NCBI GenBank assembly: GCA_030431875.1 | Contig: JAUIIG010000020.1 | Location: 1 to 51,971 of the forward strand | DNA from: Alphaproteobacteria bacterium | GTDB lineage: Bacteria; Pseudomonadota; Alphaproteobacteria; Sphingomonadales; Sphingomonadaceae | Direction of reading: 5' to 3' | DNA: 51,971 nucleotides | Shown: positions 24,981 through 35,539 of the stretch, one piece after another | Position numbering within the stretch: the first letter of the stretch is position 1 | Layout of the letters: each line of letters starts with the position of its first letter | Program-made: the position numbers and the translations under genes | The notes under the pieces: model-generated | What the model was told of the DNA's origin: nothing | The model's input: only the letters and a program-made list of their open reading frames with translations | Database searches by the model: none

Positions 24981-26153
24981 ATGAGTGACGCCGCCCCTCC
25001 TCCTGCTCCGGCCCCTGCCCCGCCCATCGCCGCCGTCATCGTGGCTGCCGGAAAGGGCCTGCGCGCAGGTCAACCTCTCCCCAAGCAGTTCGCGCCCTAT
25101 CGTGGCAGCACGGTGCTGCGTAGTGCCGTTGAGGCGCTTGCTGGCGCTGGTGTCACGCGCTTCGCCGTGGCCATCCCCGAAGGTGCGGACGAAATCGCTG
25201 GCAGCGTTCTGGCAGGGATCGACGGCGTCACCTTGATCACCGGCGGTGCGACCCGGCAGGAAAGCGTGGTGCGCGGGCTGGAGACGCTGGCCGCTGACGC
25301 CCCCGAACTGGTGCTGGTCCACGACGCGGCCCGACCGGATTGCCCGCCCGAAGTGGTGGAGCGGCTGGTCGAGGCACTCGCCACACACCCCGGCGCCATC
25401 CCGGTCCTGCCAGTCGTGGACAGCATGGTGGTGGCCGATGGCGAACTGATGGGCGCAAACGCCGAGCGCGAGAGGCTGCGTCGCGTCCAGACGCCCCAGG
25501 CATTCCGCTTCGCCGACATCCTCTCCGCCCATCGCGCGTGGACTGGCAAGCCAACAGCTGGCGACGATGCGCAAGTACTGCGTGCGGCTGGCGGAGACGT
25601 GGCCCTGGTCGACGGCGATGAGCGGCTGCACAAACTGACCTTTGCGGAGGATTTCGTGACTGCGAGCAAACCCGTCCCCATCCGTATCGGCACTGGCTAT
25701 GACGTCCACCGCCTGGCGGCAGGCGAAGAACTGTGGCTCTGCGGCGTGAAGATCGACCATGACAAGGGGCTCGCCGGGCATTCCGATGCCGATGTCGGCC
25801 TGCACGCCGTAGTCGACGCCGTGCTCGGGGCGATTGCGATGGGTGACATCGGCCAGCACTTCCCGCCCAGCGATCCGCAGTGGAAAGGCGCGCCCTCGGC
25901 TCGCTTTGTCGAACACGCGGTGATGCTTGCTGGCGAGGCAGGTTATACGGTCGGCAATGTCGACCTGACACTGGTCTGCGAAGCGCCCAAGATCGGCCCG
26001 CACCGCGACGCTATGCGCGCGCGGTTGGCCGAACTGCTTGACGCAAGCCTCGAACAAGTCAGTGTAAAAGCAACCACGACCGAGAAGCTCGGCTTTACCG
26101 GACGTGGCGAAGGTATCGCCGCCCAGGCCGTCGCCACGCTGGTGGCCAAGTAG
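24981..26153 (+). CDS. ispDF: Bifunctional IspD/IspF of the MEP isoprenoid pathway
   Basis: 390 residues. A Pro/Ala-rich N-terminus leads to IspD (about 15-230; [10 protein letters not shown]...[13 protein letters not shown]), which makes CDP-methylerythritol. IspF follows (about 232-390; [10 protein letters not shown] with metal-binding Asp/His, [41 protein letters not shown]), which makes the 2,4-cyclodiphosphate. The fusion skips the IspE step between the two activities and is common in alphaproteobacteria. The start is the first ATG after the divergent dusB. A secreted hypothetical follows after 12 bases. Confidence 0.96.
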   Translation: MSDAAPPPAPAPAPPIAAVIVAAGKGLRAGQPLPKQFAPYRGSTVLRSAVEALAGAGVTRFAVAIPEGADEIAGSVLAGIDGVTLITGGATRQESVVRGLETLAADAPELVLVHDAARPDCPPEVVERLVEALATHPGAIPVLPVVDSMVVADGELMGANAERERLRRVQTPQAFRFADILSAHRAWTGKPTAGDDAQVLRAAGGDVALVDGDERLHKLTFAEDFVTASKPVPIRIGTGYDVHRLAAGEELWLCGVKIDHDKGLAGHSDADVGLHAVVDAVLGAIAMGDIGQHFPPSDPQWKGAPSARFVEHAVMLAGEAGYTVGNVDLTLVCEAPKIGPHRDAMRARLAELLDASLEQVSVKATTTEKLGFTGRGEGIAAQAVATLVAK

Positions 26154-26165
26154 AGGAGTCCTCGC

Positions 26166-26687
26166 ATGCAGTTCCGCCGTAAATTCGTCACCGCGCTGGC
26201 CGCAGCCGTCACCGCAGCGCTGCCTGCGACAGCCGCAGCGCAGGAAGCCTGCCTTACCGAGCAGCAGGTCAGCGCCATGGTCGTCTATGGCGTGCCGCTG
26301 GCCATGGGCGGCCTGCAGCAGAGCTGCGGCGAAGTGCTGTCGCCGGACGGGTTCCTTGCAACCGGTGCCCCGGAAATGGTGGAGCGCTATGCCGCGCAGA
26401 GCGATGTCGCCTGGCCGGATGCCTTCTCTGCCTTCCTCACCTTTGCCGGTTCGGGCAGCCAGGAAGGCGTCTCGGCCATGCGCGAAATGCCGGAGGAAGC
26501 CCTGCGACCGTTCCTCGATGCATTGCTGACCGGCATGATCGCCAACGAGGTGAAGCCCGAGAAGTGCGGCAACATTGAACGCCTCCTGGAAGTCCTGGCC
26601 CCGCTTGAACCCTTCGAGGCAGGGCGGCTGGCTGCCGTGATCGCTGCGCTGGCAGGCGTGGAAGATCCGGACATCTGCGAAGTCTGA
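26166..26687 (+). CDS. Small secreted hypothetical protein
   Basis: 173 residues with a signal peptide (cleavage near ATAAAQ, residue 26), so it is exported. The mature chain is helical with four cysteines (EACLTEQ, QQSCGEV, EKCGNIE, PDICEV), which suggests two disulfides. GAGGAG, ten bases upstream of the ATG, is a plausible ribosome site. I recognise no family. It sits between ispDF and the CinA-type gene on the same strand with very short gaps, so it is probably cotranscribed with them. Confidence 0.75.
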   Translation: MQFRRKFVTALAAAVTAALPATAAAQEACLTEQQVSAMVVYGVPLAMGGLQQSCGEVLSPDGFLATGAPEMVERYAAQSDVAWPDAFSAFLTFAGSGSQEGVSAMREMPEEALRPFLDALLTGMIANEVKPEKCGNIERLLEVLAPLEPFEAGRLAAVIAALAGVEDPDICEV

Positions 26688-26697
26688 AGGTAGAAAA

Positions 26698-27192
26698 TTG
26701 GATTCCCTCCTCCCCCCGGAAATCGTCGACCTCGCTCGCCGCGTGGTTGAAGAGAACGCTGCAGCAGGTCGCAAGGTCTCGCTGGCCGAAAGCTGCACCG
26801 GCGGCCTTGTCGCTGGCGCGATTACCGAGATTGCCGGCAGTTCTGCCGTGCTCGATCGCAGCTATGTCACCTATTCCAACGACGCGAAAATGGGCGACCT
26901 TGGTGTCGATTCGGACATCATCGAAGCCTTCGGCGCAGTCTCGGTCGCCTGCGTCTATGCCATGGCCAAGGGCGCGCTGGAGCGCAGCGGTGCCGACGTG
27001 GCCGTAGCGATCAGCGGGATTGCCGGGCCGGACGGCGGCACCGACACCAAGCCGGTCGGAACGGTCGTCTTCGCCCGCATGAAGCGCGGCGACGAACAGC
27101 CGACGGCTGAAGAGAAGCTGTTTGAAGACACCGGAAGGTCCGGTGTGCGGCGTCAGGCCACGCTTTGCGCGCTGGAGCTGTTGTTGCCGTAA
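26698..27192 (+). CDS. CinA-family nicotinamide-nucleotide amidohydrolase (PncC)
   Basis: 164 residues from a TTG start with GAAGG nine bases upstream. SLAESCTGGLVAGAITEIAGSS, YVTYSNDAKMGDLGV and ISGIAGPDGGTDTKPVGTVVFA are the signatures of the CinA C-terminal domain, which hydrolyses NMN to nicotinate mononucleotide and ammonia. It is the stand-alone short form without the N-terminal COG1058 domain. The last 40 bases overlap the convergent COQ10-like gene, so both stop codons lie inside the opposite gene. Confidence 0.92.
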   Translation: MDSLLPPEIVDLARRVVEENAAAGRKVSLAESCTGGLVAGAITEIAGSSAVLDRSYVTYSNDAKMGDLGVDSDIIEAFGAVSVACVYAMAKGALERSGADVAVAISGIAGPDGGTDTKPVGTVVFARMKRGDEQPTAEEKLFEDTGRSGVRRQATLCALELLLP

Positions 27193-27614
27193 AGCGCTTC
27201 GGCGCGGGCTTCGAAAGCGGCCACCATCTTGCGGAAGGCGCGGTCGATATATTGGCCCGCCAAAGCTTCGAACATCATGTTCTTGAACGAGAAATCGACA
27301 GAAAAGTCGATCTCGCACCCTTCGCCATCGCAGTCACGGAAAGTCCAGTTGTTATCGAGGTCGCGCAGCGGGCCGTCGATGTAGTGGACGTTGATGGTAT
27401 TCGGACGGTCCTTCACTACCCGCGAGGTGAACTTCTCCCGCAGGGCCTTGAAACCCACCAACATGTCCGCCGTCATCTCGGTATCGCTGTCGTCCCGCAC
27501 CCGCGTCGCCACGACCCAGGGCAAGAACTCTGGATACTTGTCGACATCAGCCACCAGGTCGAACATCTGTTCGGCCGTATAAGGCAGTCGGTGCGTTTCG
27601 CGGATCGAAGGCAT
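27153..27614 (-). CDS. COQ10/RatA-like SRPBCC-fold protein
   Basis: 153 residues. [33 protein letters not shown] is split here as RETHRLPYTAEQMFDLVADV and the following DKYPEFLPW; together they give the canonical start of the START-like COQ10/RatA family. KYIDRAFRKM-like text (YIDRAFRKMVAAFEARA) forms the long C-terminal helix. Relatives bind ubiquinone and assist respiration; the E. coli RatA toxin role is not implied. The ATG overlaps the lipA stop (TGATG), and lipA followed by this gene is a common alphaproteobacterial order. Its 3' end overlaps cinA by 40 bases. Confidence 0.9.
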   Translation of the reverse strand: MPSIRETHRLPYTAEQMFDLVADVDKYPEFLPWVVATRVRDDSDTEMTADMLVGFKALREKFTSRVVKDRPNTINVHYIDGPLRDLDNNWTFRDCDGEGCEIDFSVDFSFKNMMFEALAGQYIDRAFRKMVAAFEARAEALYGNNSSSAQSVA

Positions 27615-28555
27615 CAGGCTTTGGCTGCTGCCTTCGCCAGCTTGGCTTCGCGCGCGGCCTTCATCTGGGCGAAGTCGTCGCCAGCATGATAGCTGGAGCG
27701 CGTCAGCGGGCTGCTGGCGACCTGCAGGAAGCCCTTGGCGCGCGCGATTGAGCCGAAGGCGTCGAAGGCCTGCGGCGTCACGAAGTCTTCCACCTTGGCG
27801 TGCTTGGGCGTCGGCTGCAGGTACTGGCCCATTGTGATGAAATCGACATCGGCGCTGCGCATGTCGTCCATGACCTGGTGCACTTCGAGGCGCTGTTCGC
27901 CCAGCCCCAGCATGATGCCGGACTTGGTGAAGATCAGCGGATCGTGGGCCTTCACCTCTTCCAGCAGGCGCAGCGAGGCATAGTAACGCGCGCCCGGGCG
28001 GATCGTGGGATAGAGCCGCGGCACGGTTTCGAGGTTGTGATTGTAGACGTCCGGCCCGGCTTCGCAGATCGCCTCGACCGCTGCGCGCATCTTGCCGCGG
28101 AAGTCGGGCGTCAGGATTTCGATGGTTGTGTCCGGCGTCTCGCGGCGCAGGGCCTGGATGACCTTCACGAACTGCCCTGCCCCGCCGTCCGGCAGGTCAT
28201 CTCGGTCAACGCTGGTGATGACGATGTGTGACAGCCCCATCTGCGCCGCGGCAATCGCGGTATTCTCCGGCTCCATCGGATCGACGATCCGCGGCATGCC
28301 GGTCTTCACGTTGCAGAAGGCGCAGGCCCGCGTGCAGACGTCGCCCAGGATCATCACCGTGGCGTGCTTCTTGGTCCAGCATTCGCCGATGTTCGGGCAG
28401 GCGGCTTCTTCGCAGACGGTGTTGAGGCCAAGGTCGCGCATAAGCTTGCGCGTTTCCTGATAGCCCTTGCTGACCGGCGCCTTTACGCGAATCCAGTCGG
28501 GCTTGCGCTGGCGTGGCGGGCGATTGCCCTCGGGAGCGGAGGAAAGGTCGTTCAT
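27614..28555 (-). CDS. lipA: Lipoyl synthase
   Basis: 313 residues from the ATG at 28555; the open frame extends to 28672 but that part looks non-coding. Two iron-sulfur cluster motifs are visible: [12 protein letters not shown] (auxiliary cluster, CX4CX5C) and CTRACAFC (radical-SAM CX3CX2C). It inserts two sulfurs into octanoyl-protein to form lipoyl groups. Lipoate is the cofactor of the E2 protein at the start of this window. It is divergent from the carbonic anhydrase gene over a 94-base gap. Confidence 0.96.
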   Translation of the reverse strand: MNDLSSAPEGNRPPRQRKPDWIRVKAPVSKGYQETRKLMRDLGLNTVCEEAACPNIGECWTKKHATVMILGDVCTRACAFCNVKTGMPRIVDPMEPENTAIAAAQMGLSHIVITSVDRDDLPDGGAGQFVKVIQALRRETPDTTIEILTPDFRGKMRAAVEAICEAGPDVYNHNLETVPRLYPTIRPGARYYASLRLLEEVKAHDPLIFTKSGIMLGLGEQRLEVHQVMDDMRSADVDFITMGQYLQPTPKHAKVEDFVTPQAFDAFGSIARAKGFLQVASSPLTRSSYHAGDDFAQMKAAREAKLAKAAAKA

Positions 28556-28649
28556 TGCGGGCCCACTTAGGAGCCTCGCTCCGCGCGGGCAAGCCGTATG
28601 GACTTTTGGCCTCTTGCCGAATCCCCGAAATCGCGGCAGCGGAGTGGAC

Positions 28650-29297
28650 ATGACTGACAAAACCCCCGCCATGAACAGCCTCGTCGATGGCTATCGCCGC
28701 TTCCGCCAGGGTGAATATTCGCGCGAACTCGATCGCTGGAAGAGACTGACCGAAGGCCAGTCGCCCAAGACCATGATCATTGCCTGTTCCGACAGCCGCG
28801 TAGACCCGGCGCAGATCTTTGACGTCTCACCCGGCGAACTCTTCGTGGTCCGCAATGTTGCCGCGCTCGTCCCGCCGTTCGAGACCACGCCCGGCCAGCA
28901 CGGTGTTTCCGCCGCGCTGGAATTCGCGGTCCAGTTCCTGAAGGTGGAGCAGGTCGTTGTCATGGGCCACGGCATGTGCGGCGGCTGCCAGGCTGCGCTG
29001 ACGCAGGACCTCCACGGCAACCGGCTAGGCGAAGGCGGCTTCGTCGCCAACTGGATCGACATGCTCGACCCGGTGCGTGACCCGATTGCAGCCGAGCTTG
29101 GCACCAAGGGCCGAGAAGCCGAACGCGCGATGGAACTGGCCGCCGTGAAGGTCAGCCTGCAGAACCTGCGTACCTTCCCCTGCATCCAGGAAAAAGAGCC
29201 GACAGGTGAATTGACCCTGCGCGGCGCCTATTTCGCCATTTCGGACGGTATCCTGCACCTGCTCGACGAAGAGAGCGGCGAATTCAGGCCTGCCTGA
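28650..29297 (+). CDS. Beta-class carbonic anhydrase
   Basis: 215 residues from the ATG at 28650, with GGAG just upstream; the longer open frame to 28467 overlaps lipA. Zinc ligands of the beta class are visible: Cys46 with the Asp48/Arg50 dyad in ACSDSRVDP, and His107/Cys110 in GHGMCGGC. It interconverts CO2 and bicarbonate in the cytoplasm. It is a single gene, divergent from lipA and facing the TIR-domain gene with a 22-base gap. Confidence 0.94.
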   Translation: MTDKTPAMNSLVDGYRRFRQGEYSRELDRWKRLTEGQSPKTMIIACSDSRVDPAQIFDVSPGELFVVRNVAALVPPFETTPGQHGVSAALEFAVQFLKVEQVVVMGHGMCGGCQAALTQDLHGNRLGEGGFVANWIDMLDPVRDPIAAELGTKGREAERAMELAAVKVSLQNLRTFPCIQEKEPTGELTLRGAYFAISDGILHLLDEESGEFRPA

Positions 29298-29319
29298 TCC
29301 CGACCAGTCTGACCTCGCG

Positions 29320-30225
29320 CTATTTCTCGCGGAAACCAGTGAGCGAAACGAGCACCAGCATCAGCAAGGTCACCACCAGCGAAGCGGTGAAGTTTGTCAC
29401 CAAGCTGATTGAGGGCAGGTCAACGTTGCGCACGGCGTAAGCGATAAACGGCGCTGTTGTGCCAAAGGTCGCCACTGCCACGCCTGCCCATGCATACTTA
29501 CGCTTGCTCTCGGCGATCATGGGCACAGACATCAGCAACATGACTCCGGCAAGGATGATGCCGAAGAAAGCCACGGCTGACTCAATCGGAGTAAACCCCG
29601 CAGCGCGTAAACCATCGGCGCCGTGCGCCCACCTAATGGCCGCGTGCGAAAAATCGGCGATGCCGTAGCTGCCCCCGACCAGCAGGCCGGCAAGCGCAGT
29701 CGTCCGCATGACATCGAGCTTTCCCTGTGTCACCGAACCGGCGACGTCGATGGCCAGCACCTTGGCCAGGCGTTCGACGTCGAACGACCAACGCTCGTCG
29801 CTAATGGTGATGGCATTGCGCATGGCGAGGTCTGCAAGCCGTTCGGGAAGCTCTTCCTTGCGCGGCATGGTGGCACCGCCGATCAGCACAGGTACGACGA
29901 CCACGCCGCCTTCCAGCGCCGCAGCGATCTCGCGCAGCACATAGTCGTTGGGATCATCCAGGCGGCGCGCGCCGGATTCGTCGGTCGCCGTCAGCCAGCC
30001 GTCGCCAATAACGACGACAATTGCGCAGGCCTGCTCGATGCGCTCGACGATGATCTTCTCGAAATCCTGCCCGTAATCGATGCCTGTCACGTCACGGAAC
30101 ACGCGGTCGCTGCCGAAATGCAGTGTCAGAGAGTCTGCCAGTCGCCCCGCAAACCCCTGGGCATCCGAGCGGCGATAGTTGACGAAGATCTTGTCTTTGC
30201 CGTCGCGTTTCCACGGAAGTTTCAT
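29320..30225 (-). CDS. TIR-domain protein with four C-terminal membrane helices
   Basis: 301 residues from the ATG at 30225. Residues 12-165 form a TIR_2-type domain: KIFVNYRRSDAQGFAGRLAD, VFRDVTGIDYGQDFEK, VVVIGDGWL and RRLDDPNDYVLREIAAAL. Glu99 in LREIAAAL lines up with the NADase glutamate of SARM1 (VHKEIVTAL), so NAD cleavage is plausible but unproven. About four hydrophobic segments follow (residues 180-300), predicting an inner-membrane anchor. Bacterial TIR proteins act in phage defence or signalling; no partner gene is obvious. The divergent neighbour is a NYN/LOTUS protein 113 bases away. Confidence 0.85.
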   Translation of the reverse strand: MKLPWKRDGKDKIFVNYRRSDAQGFAGRLADSLTLHFGSDRVFRDVTGIDYGQDFEKIIVERIEQACAIVVVIGDGWLTATDESGARRLDDPNDYVLREIAAALEGGVVVVPVLIGGATMPRKEELPERLADLAMRNAITISDERWSFDVERLAKVLAIDVAGSVTQGKLDVMRTTALAGLLVGGSYGIADFSHAAIRWAHGADGLRAAGFTPIESAVAFFGIILAGVMLLMSVPMIAESKRKYAWAGVAVATFGTTAPFIAYAVRNVDLPSISLVTNFTASLVVTLLMLVLVSLTGFREK

Positions 30226-30338
30226 CTTGGCTTGCCCCCTGTGATGCCCCGCACACGCTACAACAGCCGGAGGCATTGGGCCAACAGGCTTGGTGCACGC
30301 CCTTGCGCTATCCCCTCGCCGCCGCCATCTAACGGCCC

Positions 30339-31055
30339 ATGCCAGAAGCGAATCTCAAGAATATCGCCCTGTTGATCGACGCCGACAACGCCAGCCACGC
30401 GGGCATCGACCCGGTGCTGACCGTGCTCGCCGAACTGGGGCAAGTGAACATCCGCCGGGCCTACGGCAACTGGGCCAAGCCCGCGCTTTCCAACTGGAAC
30501 AAGATCACCCACCGGTTCGGCCTGCAGCCGATGCAGCAGTTCGACCTGACCAAGGGCAAGAACGCCACCGATATCGCCATGGCGATCGACGCCATCGACC
30601 TGCTCAACGCAGGAAAGGTCGACGGGTTCGGGATCATGAGCAGCGACAGCGACTTCACCCCGCTGGTCACGCGCCTGCGGCAGGACGGGCTGATCGTCTA
30701 CGGGTTCGGCAGCGCCAAGGCGCCCGAGGCCTTCAAGACTGCCTGCACCCGCTATATCGATGTCGACCAGTTGATCCGCACCGCCTCGCACGACGATGAC
30801 AAGAGCCCCTCGAACGGTGCTGCCATCGACGCTGACCTGATCGAACTGCTGGGAGCGGCATGGAAGGCCGCCAGCCGCGACGACGAAGGCTATGCGCGCC
30901 TCCACGAAGTCGGCCAGATCGCGGGGAACCGCTCCAGTTTCGATGTGCGCAACCACGGGTTCAAGCGCCTTTCCGACCTGATGCGGGCGGCCAGCGACAA
31001 CTTCAAGATGGAACGCCGCGACGACAAGCAGCTGTACGTGAAACGCCTGCGCTGA
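30339..31055 (+). CDS. NYN-domain (LabA/DUF88) predicted nuclease with OST-HTH/LOTUS domain
   Basis: 238 residues. The NYN (PIN-like) nuclease core spans about 5-150, with acidic residues in ALLIDADNAS, KNATDIAMAIDAIDLL and IMSSDSDFTPLV. A C-terminal OST-HTH/LOTUS domain (about 170-238; LIELLGAAWKAA, YARLHEVGQIAG, GFKRLSDLMRAA) is an RNA-binding module. The combination is widespread in bacteria and is predicted to process RNA, but its substrate is unknown. Its TGA is followed directly by the convergent lipoprotein stop (TGATCA), leaving no room for a terminator. Confidence 0.9.
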   Translation: MPEANLKNIALLIDADNASHAGIDPVLTVLAELGQVNIRRAYGNWAKPALSNWNKITHRFGLQPMQQFDLTKGKNATDIAMAIDAIDLLNAGKVDGFGIMSSDSDFTPLVTRLRQDGLIVYGFGSAKAPEAFKTACTRYIDVDQLIRTASHDDDKSPSNGAAIDADLIELLGAAWKAASRDDEGYARLHEVGQIAGNRSSFDVRNHGFKRLSDLMRAASDNFKMERRDDKQLYVKRLR

Positions 31056-31565
31056 TCAGGCGCCGCAGTTGACCACGCCGGTGCCTTGGTAAATCACGCG
31101 GTCCCAGCGGTCGCGCAGCCAGACGGTTCCTTCGTAGAAATCAGCGCCCCCGTCAGCGCTCTCTTCGCCGGTACCCTTCTCGGCAATGTCGAGACGCAGG
31201 GAATATTCGCGGCCATTGTAGAGCGAGCGGGTGGCCGCAGGCAGTTCGCGCGAGCCCGGGTCGGCCGCGAAGCGAAGCACTTCGCCGTCGATCTTCACAA
31301 AGGCATCCACCTCGCGGGCGATCACCCGCGCCCCCATGCTGGTGCCCGGCGCATAGGAGCAGGCGAGGCCATAAAGGTCATTCGCCTCGATATCGTCATA
31401 GAGCAGCGGGTCAGGCACGACCTCGACCAGCGGCGGTGCCAGGTCGTTGGCTTCGCGCACCCGCTCCACCATGGCGGCATCTTCTGCGGCGCGTTCAGCG
31501 GCCGACATCTCGTCACCGCACGCAGCCAGCAACGCCGGAGCGCAGAGAATGATGGGCCAGCGCAT
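31056..31565 (-). CDS. Hypothetical lipoprotein
   Basis: 169 residues from the ATG at 31565, which overlaps the mutL stop (TGATG). The N-terminus MRWPIILCAPALLAACGDE is a lipoprotein signal with the lipidated cysteine at about residue 16. The mature domain is beta-rich (VDAFVKIDGEVLRFAADPG, REYSLRLDIAEKG, GTVWLRDRWDRVIYQG) and ends VVNCGA. No family is recognised. It is translationally coupled to mutL but is probably unrelated in function. Confidence 0.8.
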   Translation of the reverse strand: MRWPIILCAPALLAACGDEMSAAERAAEDAAMVERVREANDLAPPLVEVVPDPLLYDDIEANDLYGLACSYAPGTSMGARVIAREVDAFVKIDGEVLRFAADPGSRELPAATRSLYNGREYSLRLDIAEKGTGEESADGGADFYEGTVWLRDRWDRVIYQGTGVVNCGA

Positions 31566-33379
31566 CAATGCCTCCCGAACAGCTTCTCGACATCTTCCAT
31601 GGACAGTTTCACCCATGTGGGGCGGCCATGGTTGCATTGCCCTGAACGCGGAGTCGACTCCATTTCGCGCAGGAGCGCATTCATCTCGGGCACGTTGAGC
31701 GTGCGCCCCGCCCGCACCGAACCGTGGCAGGCCATGGTGGCAAGCACGTGTTCGATCTTCTCGCCCAGCAGCAGCGAGGCACCGTGCTTGGCGAGATCGT
31801 CGGAAAGGTCTGTTAGCAGGGCGGCGGGGTCGGCGCGCTTGAGCGAAGCAGGCATGGCCCGCACCAGCATGGCAGAGGGGCCGAAGCGCTCGATTACCAG
31901 CCCAAGACTGGCGAAGTGATCGATCTGCTCTTCCAGCCTGTCACAGGCGGGTTCGTCCATTTCCACCACATCGGGCATCAGCAGGGCCTGGCTGGCCGCG
32001 ACCTTGTCTCCCGCACCCGCTGCCCGTAGCCGTTCGAGCACGATCCGTTCATGCGCCGCATGTTGGTCGACGATCACCAGCCCGTCCGCAGCTTCGGCAA
32101 CGATATAGGTGTTGGCGACCTGCCCGCGGGCGATGCCCAGCGGATAGTGCTCTGCCTCCTCTGGCATGGCCTCTGCGGCTTCGGCACGACCCTGCGGTGC
32201 GGCCAGGGTCTCTCCTGCCAAATCCCAGCCAACAGGCGTTTCTGCCACGCGTGACGGCGACGGAGCCGACCAGTCACGCCCGGCAAAAATCGAGCGCATG
32301 GTGGCAGCAGGTTCCGCGGCGATCGGTTCGGCCTGCCAGCGTCCCATGGCCCCGGAATCGGGAGCTTGCACACTGCGTCTATCCCCCGTCGAGAGTGCCT
32401 GCCGCAGGCCGCTGACGATAAACCCGCGCACGGCTGCCGCATCGCGGAACCGGACCTCGGTCTTGGCCGGGTGCACGTTAACGTCGACGTCGGCGAACGG
32501 GATGTCGAGGAACAGCGCCAGCACGGCGTGACGGTCGCGCGCCAGCATGTCGGCATAGGCACCGCGAACGGCGCCAGTGAGCAGCCGGTCTTTCACCGGG
32601 CGCCCGTTGACGAACAGGTACTGGTGGTCCGCCACGCCGCGGTTGTAGGTCGGCAGCCCGGCGACCCCACTGAGCCGCATGACTCCTTCCCCGCTCGGCC
32701 GCTCCAGTGCGATGGATACGCCGTTGTCGGCCAGCTCCCGCGCAACGATCTGCGCAACGCGCGCTTCGGTCTTGTCGCCAGCCTGCACCGAGAAGATGCG
32801 CCGGTCGCCATGCTGGAAAGTGAAGCCGACATCAGGGCGCGCCATGGCAAGGCGGCGAACGACATCGAGACAGGCAGCATATTCACTGCGCGGAGTGCGC
32901 AGGAACTTGCGGCGCGCAGGGATCTTGCCGAAGAGGTTTTCCACGCGGACGCGCGTTCCCGGCGGCAAGGCAGCCGGCCCCTGTTCCACTACTGAACCGT
33001 GATCGACGACCACCTTGTGCCCGTGTTCGGTTCCTCTAGGCCTGCTCTCAAGTGTCAGTTTCGATACGCTGGCGATCGAAGGCAAGGCCTCGCCGCGAAA
33101 GCCCAGGGTGCTGACCTGCTCGATAGCCTCGTCCGGCAGCTTGGACGTAGCGTGCCGCTCCAGCGCGAGGGCCATTTCGTCAGGCGACATGCCGCAGCCG
33201 TCATCGGTGACTTCGAGCGCGCCGAGCCCGCCCTCGACAATTGCGACCACGATCCGGCTGGCCCCGGCGTCGATGGCATTTTCGACAAGTTCCTTCAGCG
33301 CGGAGGCGGGGCGTTCGACCACTTCGCCAGCCGCAATGCGGTTGACCAGCGTCTCCGGAAGGCGGCGAATTTCGGGCAT
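31565..33379 (-). CDS. mutL: DNA mismatch repair protein MutL (endonuclease type)
   Basis: 604 residues. The N-terminal GHKL ATPase shows ELVENAIDAGAS, DDGCGM and GFRGEALPSIASVS, followed by the GTRVRVENLFGKIPARRKFL region. The C-terminal domain carries the metal-dependent endonuclease motif DQHAAHERIVLE (residues 438-449), which is absent from E. coli MutL but usual where MutH is lacking. It couples MutS mismatch recognition to strand incision. It is divergent from mreB across a 183-base gap and overlaps the downstream lipoprotein gene. Confidence 0.96.
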   Translation of the reverse strand: MPEIRRLPETLVNRIAAGEVVERPASALKELVENAIDAGASRIVVAIVEGGLGALEVTDDGCGMSPDEMALALERHATSKLPDEAIEQVSTLGFRGEALPSIASVSKLTLESRPRGTEHGHKVVVDHGSVVEQGPAALPPGTRVRVENLFGKIPARRKFLRTPRSEYAACLDVVRRLAMARPDVGFTFQHGDRRIFSVQAGDKTEARVAQIVARELADNGVSIALERPSGEGVMRLSGVAGLPTYNRGVADHQYLFVNGRPVKDRLLTGAVRGAYADMLARDRHAVLALFLDIPFADVDVNVHPAKTEVRFRDAAAVRGFIVSGLRQALSTGDRRSVQAPDSGAMGRWQAEPIAAEPAATMRSIFAGRDWSAPSPSRVAETPVGWDLAGETLAAPQGRAEAAEAMPEEAEHYPLGIARGQVANTYIVAEAADGLVIVDQHAAHERIVLERLRAAGAGDKVAASQALLMPDVVEMDEPACDRLEEQIDHFASLGLVIERFGPSAMLVRAMPASLKRADPAALLTDLSDDLAKHGASLLLGEKIEHVLATMACHGSVRAGRTLNVPEMNALLREMESTPRSGQCNHGRPTWVKLSMEDVEKLFGRH

Positions 33380-34609
<1,230 letters not shown>

Positions 34610-34642
34610 TTCAAACGGAAGTATCAGGAGGAGCTGGCGGTT

Positions 34643-35539
34643 ATGGCACCGCCTTCGGCAAAGCAACGATCCGGATCGAACAAGAAGGCACAGCTCGGGC
34701 TGTTTGCCGGTTATCTTGCTGCCGGATTGGGTGCGACGCTGGGCGCCTTGTTGCTGGCCCTGTCGCTCTGGCGGCCGGACACCTTCAACGGACTGCGCTC
34801 CATGGCCAGCGATGCTGCCGCACCTGTGGGTGAGGTCGGTGCTGCGGGACGCGTGAACACGCGCAGCTTCTTTGAATCGATCGCCGGATACTACGATGCC
34901 GGCAGCAAGAACGCGGAGCTGGAGCGCGAGATCGAGATCGCGCGTGTCCGGCTCGTCGAAGCCGAAGCCCTGGCCCAGGAAAACGAACGGTTGCGGGCCA
35001 TTCTCGGCCTGACCGAAGCGGACACCCGGCCTGTAGCCGTCGCCCGCCTGATCGGCTCCAGCGCGTCGAGCGCGAGGCGCTTTGCCTATCTCTCTGTCGG
35101 CCGGGATGACGGCGTGGAACGCGGCATGCCTGTAACATCGCCCATGGGCCTTGTGGGTCGCGTACTCGAAGCGGGCAGCGATACCTCGCGCGTCCTGTTG
35201 CTGACCGATACCGACAGCGTGGTGCCGGTCCGCCGCGCCACCGACAACGTGGTTGCTTTCGCTGAAGGCCGGGCTGACGGATCGCTTCGCATCCGCCTGA
35301 TCAACCTGGGCATCAACCCGCTCGAGCCGGGCGATATCTTCGTCACCTCTGGCGCCGGCGGGCTTTTCCACCCCGGCGTGGCCGTAGCCATGGTCAGCGA
35401 AGTCACTGACGACGGCGCAATCGGCCAGTTGCTCAGCAACCCCGCTGCTACCGATGTCGTGGTGGTACAGCCGATCTGGCAAGGCGAAATTCTCGAAGCC
35501 ATCGAAGAGCCGCTGGAAACCGGCGATCCGGTCGACTGA
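34643..35539 (+). CDS. mreC: Rod-shape-determining protein MreC
   Basis: 298 residues. A basic N-terminus leads to one membrane helix (about 20-45, LFAGYLAAGLGATLGALLLAL). A periplasmic coiled coil follows (NAELEREIEIARVRLVEAEA, about 90-120), then the MreC beta-barrel domain (RFAYLSVGRDDGVERGMPV, GLVGRVLEAG, VTSGAGGLFHPGVAV). It links MreB/MreD to penicillin-binding proteins. AGGAGGAG, about 10 bases upstream of the ATG, is a good ribosome site. The stop overlaps the mreD start by one base. Confidence 0.94.
   Translation: MAPPSAKQRSGSNKKAQLGLFAGYLAAGLGATLGALLLALSLWRPDTFNGLRSMASDAAAPVGEVGAAGRVNTRSFFESIAGYYDAGSKNAELEREIEIARVRLVEAEALAQENERLRAILGLTEADTRPVAVARLIGSSASSARRFAYLSVGRDDGVERGMPVTSPMGLVGRVLEAGSDTSRVLLLTDTDSVVPVRRATDNVVAFAEGRADGSLRIRLINLGINPLEPGDIFVTSGAGGLFHPGVAVAMVSEVTDDGAIGQLLSNPAATDVVVVQPIWQGEILEAIEEPLETGDPVD

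Noticed and set aside
24899-25039. Longer dusB start
   Set aside because: The extension overlaps the divergent ispDF coding region and lacks Dus-like sequence; the ATG at 24898 gives the normal family length.
24981-26153. ispDF fusion as a novelty
   Set aside because: Fused IspD-IspF is well known in alphaproteobacteria.
24954-26798. 614-codon open frame on the minus strand
   Set aside because: It is antisense to ispDF and the following genes; a codon-bias shadow.
27153-27614. RatA toxin of a toxin-antitoxin pair
   Set aside because: The protein belongs to the COQ10/RatA family, but there is no RatB partner. Its place after lipA fits a ubiquinone-binding role.
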